DNA of 29,118 nucleotides, from assembly GCA_019323525.1 (NCBI GenBank), contig JAHWHD010000035.1, forward strand, positions 1 to 29,118, in the 5' to 3' direction. This DNA is from Candidatus Woesearchaeota archaeon (lineage in GTDB: Archaea > Nanobdellota > Nanobdellia > Woesearchaeales > JAHWHD01). A model generated the notes under the pieces. That model was not told where the DNA came from. It saw nothing but the letters and a program-made list of their open reading frames with translations, and searched no databases. Position 1 is the first letter of the stretch. Each line of letters opens with the position of its first letter. Made by a program: the position numbers and the translations under genes. Positions 1 to 12,500 of the stretch are shown one piece after another.

Positions 1-2
1 GC

Positions 3-560
3 AGATACGGCAAAGCATATAACTTTGATGGAAGCAACGCTTCTGGAACAGACCAGAGAATCAGGATCTCTGACTCAGAAGAACTCAGGCTTACAAACCA
101 AAGCTTTACCATATCATTATGGATTAATAGGGCTGGAGATTTAGACACAAATATTGGAATGCTTGTTATAAAGAAACACTCACTAGCCCCTTGGGAATCA
201 TATAAATTATTAATAAATGATAATCAAGCTGGCAAAGTTCAATTCAGACAATATGATTCTGCAGGCAGCTCTCTTAGCGATACTACAAGCAATGCAGGAA
301 TCCCAAGCAATACTTGGGTCCATGTAGTTGTACTCTACAATGGTACACACCAGATGCTATACATAGACGGAGTAAAACAGACTGATGTAGATGCATGGTC
401 AAATACATTTGACGCCAACTCTGACCTCTTAATAGGCTCAAATGACGCAGGAGGGTTTACTTATACGAGCGCGTTCAATGGTACAATTGATGAAGTTGCA
501 CTCTGGAATCGCTCCTTATCAGAATCTGAAATACTAGACATTTACAACAACCAAAGCTTG
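3..560 (+). other. LamG domain 1 of the giant protein (left edge cut)
   Basis: The translation runs from KAYNFDG through a FTISLWI strand to the hallmark IDEVALWNRSLSESEI ending of LamG-type concanavalin A-like domains. It begins at the window edge, so its first strands may be missing. It shows that the giant gene continues upstream. Confidence 0.85.
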
Positions 561-3500
561 TACTTTAGCAAAGGAAGCTACGAATCAAGAATCTACAATT
601 CAGAATTTATATCAACCTGGATTAACTTAACATGGGACGAACGAGTCGCGTACGGAGACGATTTGCCGAACAACGGAGCTGAAGAAGAAGTAAACATGAG
701 TGGTAATGCAGGCTTGTGGCACCTGAATCAAGATGCATTAGACTATTCTGGTTCAGGGAACGATGGCACCATTAGCGGAAATGTGACAAACATAACTGGA
801 ATAATAAACAATGCATACGAATTCGACGGAGATGAGGATTATATTGGAGTATCAACTCCGACATTTATAAACGATCAACAAGGAACATTTGCTGCATGGG
901 TTAAATGGGGTGGCGCTGCGTCAGAGATGACAATTGCAGCAACAACCGTGAATAATGCAAATGACGATGAGTACGTCTTTGATTTCAGGCCAGACTCCGC
1001 AGGAAACTACGGTAATTTCACAGATATTGTCCACATACAAAATGCAGCAATCCAAGTACGATTAAGGACGCCAAATAACGTGTTTGAGCCAAACAAATGG
1101 CATCATTTTGCAGTCACCAGTAGCAGTTCAACACTTAAAGCTTATGTGGATGGTCAGGAAGTTACGCTATCTGTAAACATCGGATCGAACAATGGCGCGT
1201 GGTTCGGAGACGCAACTGATGCAAACTATTTCGCAATAGGAGGTATAAAAAGGTCTACACTAATTGCAGACTGGAACGGAAGCATAGATGAAGTTAGCAT
1301 ATGGAACAGAACCTTATCTGCAGATGAGATACTCGAAATATATCAGAGGGGCGCTCTAAAACTTAACGTCTCAGCACGCTCATGTAACGACGCATCTTGC
1401 GATACAGAAACTTATGATGTAGAATGCGCCAACGCAACACATTGCGACCTTACAGATTTGAACAAAAATCAATACTTCCAGTACAAAGTTAACTTTGAAA
1501 CAGAACATGTAAATTACACTCCAGAACTGCTTACTGAATCAGTAACAATCGAGTATGAACAGTTCTTTGATACTACAGACCCTGTTGTAACCCTTGTACA
1601 GCCAACCAACGATACCATCGACTTTACAGAACTCATAAACTTCACAGTCAATGCAACCAACTACAACCTCACAAACGTGACCTTGTACCATGACATGTCA
1701 GGAGCATTTGCAGAAAACGGTTCAACAAGCTGGACAGGTATAGAGAACGAAACAAGTTTCATAAGAAACATATCAGACTTTATCGGCATTGACAGAATCA
1801 AAGACACCACAATTACTTGGAATGCTTATGTCTGCGACTCTAGTGCAAACTGTGGATTCGCAACTTCAAATCAATCCTTCAGCGGCTGGGATCTTGGAAC
1901 TTACAATAAATCTTCATTGAACTACACTTCACTTACTCTTACAGCTAATGATACAGAACAAGAACTGCCTGAAAATGCCGAAAATGATGGATATATAGAC
2001 ATGACTGGTAGTGTAGGATTATGGCACTTTAACGAGGATCCATTTGACAGTTCAGGTCAAGGTAATGATGGGTCAATAGGTGGAACAGTGACAAATATAA
2101 CTGGAGTGCTTAACGGCGCCTATGACTTTGATGTAGACTCTGACGATGTAAAACAAAGTAATCCGACATTCATAGATGATCAGCAGGGAACATACTCAGC
2201 ATGGGTTAATTGGGACGGGACTGCAGCCGACATGTTAATAGGGTCAGTCTCAGTAGCTTCTGGAATAGATGACGAGTTCTTCTTAGGATACTTCAGGGCA
2301 GACTTAAACGGCAGGATTATGATTACCTACATTTTAAACGGGGCAGGCCAAATGCAGCTTGATACGCCTGCTAGCATGTTCCAGCAGGGCAAGTGGCACC
2401 ATTTTGTTGTCACAAGCACAGGTTCAACAATAAAGCTCTATGTCGACGGACAACAAAAAACATTAACTCCAATAGTGGGTTCTAATGCAGGCCAGTGGAT
2501 AGGAGACGCAACACAGGCAGACACATTTACAATAGGCGCTTTAGAAAGAGCAGGAATAGTCGCAGGCTGGAGCGGAAGCATAGACGAAGTAGCGATGTGG
2601 AACAGGAGTTTATCAGCATCCGAAATATCGGATATTTACAACAGGCAGAAAGGAACATATATCGATAGAGCAACCTACGAATCAAGAATTTACAATCTAG
2701 GAACCGATAAGACTTTCGTTAATTTGACCTGGGATGAAACTGTTCCAGAAAATACTACTTTGAACATCTCAACAAAAAGCTGTAACGATCCATCGTGTTC
2801 AGGTGAAACTTATGACCTAACATGCACAGATTCAAGCTACTGCAGCCTTTCGCCTTTAATAAATAATCAATATTTCCAGTACAGGGTAAACCTCGCAAGC
2901 AACGATACTAACTACACATCACAATTACTGACACAATCTGTACTAATCAGTTATGCAGACGTTAATCAACCGCCATCAATCTCTAACTTGATTCTAAACG
3001 CAACATCAGTGAACAACTTTACAGAAGACAACCTCACTGCATATTGGTCAGTATCAGACCCTGAAGGAGATTCTGTAAAGAACATAACTAACTGGCTACT
3101 TGACGGTTCCTCAATCACTTTATTAAACATGCCGTTCGAGAACAATGGCAGCGCTGCAGGAACTACTGATTATTCAGGATATGGAAATAACGGAACAGAA
3201 AATAACGGAGTTATCTGGAACTCGACAGGAGGCTTTGATGGATTTGCAGCATACGAATTCGATGGCATCAACGATTACATAAACTTAGGTAAGAATTTCA
3301 GGATGACTTCAGGAACAGTATCTTTATGGTTCAAATCAGGAGAGACTGCAGCTGAAAACGGATATCTGTTCGGTCAACAAAACGTTCTTCCAACATTGGC
3401 AGCATATCAAAGCTCATCTGATCAAACATTATATTTCTGGATAAGAAATAGCGCAGCAACATCAGTAATACTAAATTCATCAGATGCGATAAACGATAAC

Positions 3501-6500
3501 GAATGGCATCATGCAGGGATGGTCTGGGGTTCAGCAGGGATGTCTCTTTATGTTGATGGGGTATTGAACGATTATGACCCTTCTACAATATACGATGATG
3601 GAAGTACCGTATATCTCCTACTAGGATGTGCTAATGTCGGTGGAACACCAACTGTATGCTACAAAGGAACCTTAGACGAAGTACAGATATGGAATAGATC
3701 ACTATCTGCAGAACAGATTGTTGCATTGTATGAGAACAAGACACATTTATTAGTCTCAAACGAAACCAATACTGGTGATGTCTGGTCGTTCGAAGTCACG
3801 CCTAACGATGGTAACCATGACGGAAATATTACAACAAGCAATAACTTAACAATCGAGTCAGAACCTACTTTAGAACTTAATCTCTCAAATTGCACAATAA
3901 TTGACTCTCCAGGAACATACTATATCAACAATTCAATACTAGACTCTTCCAATGCCACCTGCATCAACATCACAGCAGATAACGTAATATTAGACTGCCA
4001 GGGTTACAGGATTGACGGAACCGATACTGCTTCAACAACAGGCATTGCGGTTGACAGGGCTTCACCTACAGACTCAAACGTCATTGTTATGAACTGCAAT
4101 CTGACTGACTGGGCCCGCGCATTACAGATCGAATACGCAGACAACTCAACCTATGAAAACATAACAGCATCGTCATCTCCAAACGTTGGAATATATCTAA
4201 AGAATGTTCAAGACATTGGCCTCCACAACTCAAGCGTCGACTCCTCGAACCAGGGCATCTACTTAATCTCCTCTTCAAGAGCAAATGTGACTAATACAAT
4301 TGTAAACAGCTCAGGCACTTACGGTTTCTTGATAAATTCTGGAACAAGCCTTTACTTTGAGAACATCGGAGCATCGGGTAACTCCAGAGGATTAAGTTCT
4401 TCTACCATGTTGTCAAGCATAGTCAGGGACTCTTCTTTCACAAGCAATTCAGAATCAGATATTTTATTAGACCCTTCTTTACCAATCTATTGCAATAACG
4501 AATTCATAAATATTACAGGTACAGACAATAAACTAATCTTATACTACAATGATTCAGTCTTGCTTGAGCACATACCTAACAATATCTCATCGATCTCATT
4601 ATGTGGTGCACACTACAGTTCGTTTAATAACATAACAATCTCACGTACCGGTACTGCTAACAACTTATTTAACATCTGGCACACTAATCACTCAAACTTT
4701 ACTGCGTTGAATATCCATAAGGCAAACCAAATGCCGGTCTATTATAGCAACAATAACACATTTAACAACTCTTATATCAATATGAGTAGCACGTTTGCCT
4801 TCAGACTATATGGATCAGACGAAAATACCTTTACAGGCTCAAACATCTCAGCTTCAAGCACAACATTCAGGTTTGAGGCAGCTTCAGATAACAATTTGAT
4901 CTACGATAACCTGCTGAACCATAGCGGAGCTTACATCTCATTATCAGGTTCAAATCTTAATAACTGGAACATCTCAAGGATAAAAGGTGCCAATGTCGTA
5001 GGTGCAAACTATATCGGTGGAAACTTCTGGGCAAATACAACTCAACCAGGCTATTCAGAGACTTGCACCGATAACGATAGAGACGGCATATGTGACTCTA
5101 GCTTAACTTTGGGAACAGGAAACATCGATTACCTGCCTTTGACATACCCTCCTGCGTATAATGTAACTTATTCAGACTATGACGGAGATACCACAGATTT
5201 TGTCAATCAAATCGATATAGAAAACGTTACAGGAGCAATTATCGAAAACACCACTGCAGGAAGAGTTGCTTGGGAATTCGGAATAAATGCAACAGATGCA
5301 AACTTCAATGAGAACATCTATATCGGAGAAAACTTCATATTTGTAAACAGTTCTGCATTTGACCAGACTTTAAACGATTCAGCGACCTTGACATTATACT
5401 CTCTTGATTGCAATATCGCAAAAACAGTATACTACTCAGTTAACGAAACAACTGCTCCAGGCATACTTGCAGAAGACGTAGAATGTCCTACCGATATTTG
5501 TACTGACTACAGCTGCGAGAACGGAAATATGACTATAAACGTTTCGCATTTCACAGGGTTTGCCACTGGTGTAAACGCAAACCTTACGATTTTCAACAAC
5601 GGTCCAAAGAATATAACAGAGAACGTAACGTTCAATGCAAACTATACTAACAAAACCTCTGGAGAGTTTATTGCAGGAGCTTCTTGCAATATTACTTTTG
5701 AGGATGATCCTGGCACAACATTTGCAATGATCGAGCTGTCAGACATTTATGAATATAACAAGTCATTTGAGGCTTCTTCAAACTACACCTATAACGTTAC
5801 GTGTGCAAACACTTCGTTTAGCCCAGTTACTGCTGAAGACAATGTCTCAATTGAAGGCCCTTATTCCGAGTGTCCAAACGATACTGGTATATGGACAGTA
5901 GATTCTGAGTATCAGCTTAATACCAGCGTAGTCTGTAACATCATAAATGTCACAGGAGCAACTTTAGATTCATACGCAAGCAGCGTTATTATCAATGCAA
6001 CCTCAATCTACGTTGAAAATTCAGGAACAATAACGCATAGGGCCAACGGCAACACTCAGCTCTATAACCTGCAGATCGTTGCTGAAAACATAAGTATAGA
6101 ATCAGGCAGCAGTATAAGCGCCAACAGCAAAGGTTACAATGGCGGCACTAACACTGGCTACGGAACCGGCGGTGGTAACGATCCTGGCGGTACATACGAC
6201 GCAGGTTCTGGCGGAGGATATGGGGGTAAAGGTGGAAAAGGTTATGGTGATCTTGGAGATGCAGACAGCACTGGAGGAATTGCATATGGTTCATTGACAC
6301 AACCAGTTGCAATTGGCTCAGAAGGTGGTGACTGTAACGGTGGTGCAGGTGGCGGAGCAATCTTACTAAACTTAACAGATACTCTTTTTAACAACGGAAC
6401 TATTTCATCTAATGGCGGAACAGGAGCCATAAATTGCGACTTATTCTCACAAGACGGATCTGGTGGCGGTTCAGGTGGTTCGGTATATATCATAACCGAC

Positions 6501-9500
6501 ACATTGCAGGGAGAAGGCACTATCACAACAAATGGTGGTTCTGGAGGCGATGATAACAATGACGGGGGTGGTGGAGCAGGAGGAAGAGTTGCCATACACT
6601 ATACAACTAAAGATTTCACAGGCACAATAACCTCATATGGTGGCTGGGGCTATCAATACGGTGGCGCAGGTACGATTTACCTAAATAACGGAACATATGA
6701 CCAGCTAATTTCAGATAACAATGCACATTCAGGAGAATCAACTTATGCAAATGAATCTATTGAGTTATCGCTATTGAATGTCTCAAACAGCGCAGCCCTG
6801 ACAGTTAAAGTAAATGAAGAACTAAACGTAACTGAAATAATCGACTCAGCAACAATAAATAACTACGGTTACTTTAACCCTGTACAGTTCATCAACTCAA
6901 CTCTTGATAACTTTACAATAAACAATTACAATGGACGTTTATCATTCCTTGAAGATTCTGATTATTTCAATATCTCAAGCACCCTTAACCTTGGCGGCAC
7001 TGAGATGGACACAATCAACCCTAATATATTCATTACTGTTAAAAACGGAGGAACTTTATCACACATCGGACCGCGTTCAGCAGGTACAATACTATACTAT
7101 CTAAACCTTACTTTGAACAACTTAACAATCGAATCCGGCGCCGCAATAAACCTTAACTCGAAAGGTTATTCCAATGGTTTAAACACAGGTTATGGTCCAA
7201 GTCCTGGTTCAGATCCTGGTGGATTAGGAGATGGCGGTTCAGGCGGAGCTTATGGTGGACACGGCGGCGCAGGACAAGGCAGCCAGGCAGATGACGGCGG
7301 TGAAGCATACGGATTTATGACTGCACCAAGAAATTACGGTTCAGCTGGTGGAGACTGCAATGGAGGTGACGGTGGCGGTCTGGCTTACTTGGAAATAACA
7401 GACACATTAGAACTTGCAGGTACACTAAGTTCTAACGGCGGTAATGGTGGAATAAATTGCGATTCAAATGTCGATGGTAGCGGTGGCGGCGCAGGCGGTG
7501 GAATCTACCTAATAGTAAATAACTTGACTGGTTCAGGTTCAATAACTGCTAATGGCGGTAATGGAGGCGACGATACCCAAGACGGTGGAGGCGGTTCAGG
7601 TGGAAGGGTTACTATTTATTACAACCTTTTCGAGCTATCTGGCGACATGGCTGTTACAGGTGGAAACAGTGTTTTAGGTGGCGACGGGCAAGACGGTACA
7701 ATCTACATGGTCGAATGCTTGCCAGACTTTAACTGTCATGGAGACGGCCAATGGTCAGTTCTCCAAAACGGAACAGTAATATCAAAAACATCTTACGACG
7801 TAAATGAAACAACTCAGACAAACAAAACAGTTGATGAATACTGGTCAGTAAATGAGTCTGTTTGGTATGACTACCCAATTAATCCTGCAACAGTCGCAAC
7901 TTTCAACGTATCAGGACTTGCCTCGTCAACACAGTACTTTGCAACCGACAACGACGCTCTAATCTCTGGATTCCCTTATACAACAAACGCAGAAGGAAAC
8001 TTGCAAGAGTTTAGTGTTCAACTCGACTCCCCTCATAAGATTAACTTGACGACCACAGAGATTTACTTCCCTAACACGACATTAGTTATACCTATAGACG
8101 ACAATCATACTATAGACTTTTCAGAACCTGTACAGTTCGTATGCAATGCAACAACTATCGGCGCTCTTGCCAATGCGTCGTTATACCACGACATGTCCGG
8201 TACTTTCGCTTACAACGACACCCACCCTATGTCAGGCACAGAAGACCATGTATACTTTAATGTCAGCATTAATGACTATGTTGGTTTAAACACATTCAGA
8301 GACACTTCAGTTTCATGGAACTGCTTCGTATATAATGACCAAGGAGCTACCGACTGGGGAGATGCTAATTTCACATTCTCTGGCTGGGACCTCGGTACTT
8401 ACGAAAACACCACCCTCAACTTAACAGACTATGTACTCACGCTTGAACCAAACTCAACAGGACAATTCGAGAACACGTCAGGCACTTATGAATCACAGGT
8501 TTTCAGAGCTAGAAAAGAAGCTGGCTGGATTAACTTAACCTGGGCCGAAACACTGGACGAAGCAATAGGCAACTTAACTTTGGAGGCAAGATCGTGCAAC
8601 GATGCGGATTGCTTAGGAGAATCATACAGTGTATCGTGTGACAATTCATCCTACTGCAACCTAACAGATTTACCAAACAATCAATACTTCCAGTACAAGA
8701 TAAACTTCACAACAACAGATTACACATACACGCCTGAACTTAACTCAGTATCGATCAGTTATAACATGACTCCAGAACTAACAATTACCTCACTTTATCC
8801 AACATCAGACATCAACGTTACTAAGGACGAGTTCTTTAATTACACAGTCAGGGTTGAATGCTTTTACGGCGATTGCGGCGATGTCAATGTTACATTGGAC
8901 CCTGCTGCATTCCTGAGCAAAAACAAATTATGGAGTCCATACTTCTCAGACTGGCGACCAGGAAATGTTGTCTCATTTGTGCCTATGGGAGATGGTAATT
9001 ATTTAGTTTTGAACGAGAACCATTGGAAGTCAACCTTGTTAGGCTTTTATTTTACTGGAGGGAGCTCTTTTAGTATCCTGATTATGGATGAAGATTTCAA
9101 TATAATCAGTAATCCTTATACTTATACATATTATGGAGAATCAGCCTGGGGTACTGACGCTTTACAAGCTCGCGCAGGCACTTTAATAAACACATCTGAT
9201 GGCGGATATATCTTTAATGTATTAGAGCCTGTTGTGAACAACGTTTATACTTACCCATCTTATGTAAACTTGAAATTGTTTAAGTTAAATTCGACTGGAG
9301 GACTTAACTGGAGCACAACAGTCACAGACTTTAAAACCAACATCCCTACTTATTTCTCTTATAACCTGGCCTCAAATCCGGTAGCGATGCCAATGAAAGA
9401 ATCGCCAGATGGAGACTTCTTTGTTGCGATAAGCAAGAATATCACGAAATTTAATAGTACTGGTTCAATCTTGAATTACAGCCCTTATATAAATGGGTCA

Positions 9501-12500
9501 ATTGCAGATTTTGATCTTACCTCCGACGGAGGAATAATCTACTCTGGCGAAAGTTTAGTTAAACTTGATTCCAATGGCGATTTAGAGTGGGAAAAGTCAT
9601 TGGCAGACATCGGCCTTTACACTGGCTCTTTTGCGTTTGGGCAAAAAATAAGGCAGGTGTCAAATAATGATTATGTAATAACAGGAAAGTCATCTCTTGG
9701 AACAACCGCTTACCCTCCTGCAATGATTGCCGGATTTAATTCATCTGGTCAAACATGGAACTACACAGAGGATGCCCTGAGCTCATATACTGATTATTAC
9801 TATCCTAATTTTGTTGAGGTTGACGACGGCTTTGTTGTTCAGTCTTTAGGACCTGATTCTTACGCATATGGAGTAAAGTTAAACAAATTTAATAAGACTG
9901 GAACAAAACTATGGGAGTCTGATTACTGGTACTCAGGATTCCGCTGGAGTACTGGTTGGGGCGGCGGATTCCAGCGAGGTTATGGTATGTACGAGACAGG
10001 TCCAGATACTTTTGTTACGAGCTCACAGGCCGGGCAATACTGGGATTCTTATTTCTCGCCTTATGATGTGAGAATGGTGATGCACGAGTATGGGGTTTCA
10101 GGTAAAGGCTTGATTTCTGAGATAGTCGGAACAGAACCTTTCTATACAAATGGTTCTAATCCTGATACTATTAACTTAAACCTTGGAGAATATGTTGATT
10201 ATATTTGGTATGTAAACGCGACTGGACCTGATACCTCAATTTATGAGTTCTTTGCATACGCAAACATTACAACCGACATGTCAATCTCAAATGTAACTGA
10301 AGTTTATAATATCACAATCCTTACCGGAGATTATCCATTATGCCCCGACAGAAATGGTAACTGGACTGTTACATCAGACACTAAAATTTATGATGCTGTA
10401 GTTTGTGACGTGATAAACGTTACTGGAAGTGCAGACATCATTGTTAACAATACAATACTGAACACTTCAATTTCAATTTTGGCAAATGAGATTTATGTAG
10501 GCTCAAGTGCTTCAATTGACGCTTCAGGAGCAGGATTTGGGCCTGGCCAAGGTCCTGGTGCTGGAGAGAACGTAGGCACCAATGACGGTGCAGGAGGCGG
10601 AGCTTATGGAGGTTATGGCGGATATGCCTACATTGGTACCGGTTATGGTGGCGATAGATATGGAGGCTCGTTCACTCCATCCGAGCTCGGCTCTGGCGGA
10701 GGTAATGCTGGGTCTACTAGTGGTGGATCTGGCGGCGGAGCCATTATTATTGATTCGGAAATATTGCATGTAGATGGAATTATAAAAGTAAATGGTAATA
10801 AAGGTGGCCAGAGGTATCAACTCGCTAACGGTGATGGTGGTGGTGGAGGTGCTGGTGGCTCATTGCTTATCAATGTAACGTATTTCTCAGGTTCAGGAGT
10901 CTTAAACTCTAGCGGTGGGAACCCTGGAGTCAGTGAGATTATTGGAGGAGGAATCTATAAGTCGGGCGGTCCTGGTTCAGGCGGCAGGATTATGGTTATG
11001 TATAACGAATCTACTTTTACTGGTATAATGGAAGCACTTCCAGGAGTGCATTACGGTACTGCGGAGCAGGGAACTATCTCTGAATACGATAACCTGAATG
11101 AAGTGCTCATAGTCACAGATGAATTTGAATTTGAACCAACTTATAGTCGATGGAATAATATTACAATCAATTCAGGGGCTGTAGCCAGGGTTTGGTCGCC
11201 TGTAAACATCACAGCCAATAGTTTCTATATCAATTCCGGAGGTAAGTTAGATGCTGCTCAAAGAGGTTATCTTAATGCAAGCGGACCTGGGGCAGGTTAC
11301 AACATTTCTGGTCTAAATACTAGGGCGGGCGGTGCAGGTTATGGCGGAGAAGGGGGTCAGACCTCTTCAGGAACAGGTAAAGGTCCTGTGTATGGAGACA
11401 TCTTTATACCTATCGAATTTGGAAGCGGCGGCGGCATAGCTAGAGCAGACGAGCCCGCATCAAAGATATCTGGTGGTTCTGGCGGAGGAGGAATAAACTT
11501 ACAAGTCGGATATATCGGGATCTATGGAACAATAGACGTTTCAGCTGGCAACGGCGCTAGTAGCTTATCTGGTGGTGGTGGCGGCGGAGCAGGCGGTTCA
11601 GTGTTGATAAATGCAACAAACATCTCAGGCTCAGGCCAGATCAAAGCATTCGGAGGAGACGGAGGAAACCATAATGGTGTTTACGCAGGCAGCGGCGGCG
11701 GAGGCAGGGTCGCCATCTATTCAATCACAGATACATATACTGGAGCCATCAATATATCAACAGGCCGAAGTTCTTCTACATTCGGTGATCCTGGAACATT
11801 ATTCTTGTGCAGTAGAACTGAAAACTTTACATGCCCTGGTTACTCTGACTCAGGAATAAACCTTACAACAGAGGTAAGTGTAAACAAATCCCAATACTTT
11901 AACAGGACATTCTCAACTTTATGGAACTCAACTTATTTAATTTGGAACGATTCAGCATCAAACACTTCTACTGTAGCGACTTACAATGTAACAGGCCTCT
12001 TACCATCTACTTCGTATCTCGTATATGACAATGGTGCATATGACCAGACTGCTGTATCAGACTCGAACGGCGTGATCTCAATCGCAATAACCCTGAGTTC
12101 AGAACACGAGATAGAAATAGAAGAAGGGGCGCTGCTTTCAGTGAACCTTTCACAACCTAGCGACAATAATCACACTGTTAACCTGACTGGGATATTATTC
12201 GAATGCAATGCAACGGGCTTTAACCTTGCAAATATCACTCTATATCATGACCTATCAGGAACCTATGCAGAAGACGAAACAGCAAATGTCACTGGAAGCA
12301 CCAACTATTCGCAGTTCACAAAGAATATTGCAGATTACTATGGTGGAAACGTATTTGTTGACACTGAGGTTTCTTGGACTTGTTCAGCCTCAGACGAGAA
12401 CGGAGACGCATATGCAGCAGAAAACTATACCTTCAGCTCTTGGGACTTAGGCACATACGACAATATAACTTTCAACAAAACAGATCATTTCATAGGTCTT

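Noticed and set aside
6148..6595. Pro- and His-rich minus-strand open frames opposite the first Gly-rich domain
   Set aside because: They are the antisense of GGN codons, with no start signal or recognisable protein features.
5990..11805. Possible satellite DNA or CRISPR-like array in the G-rich stretches
   Set aside because: There is no fixed repeat and spacer length; the repetition is in the protein and synonymous codons vary.
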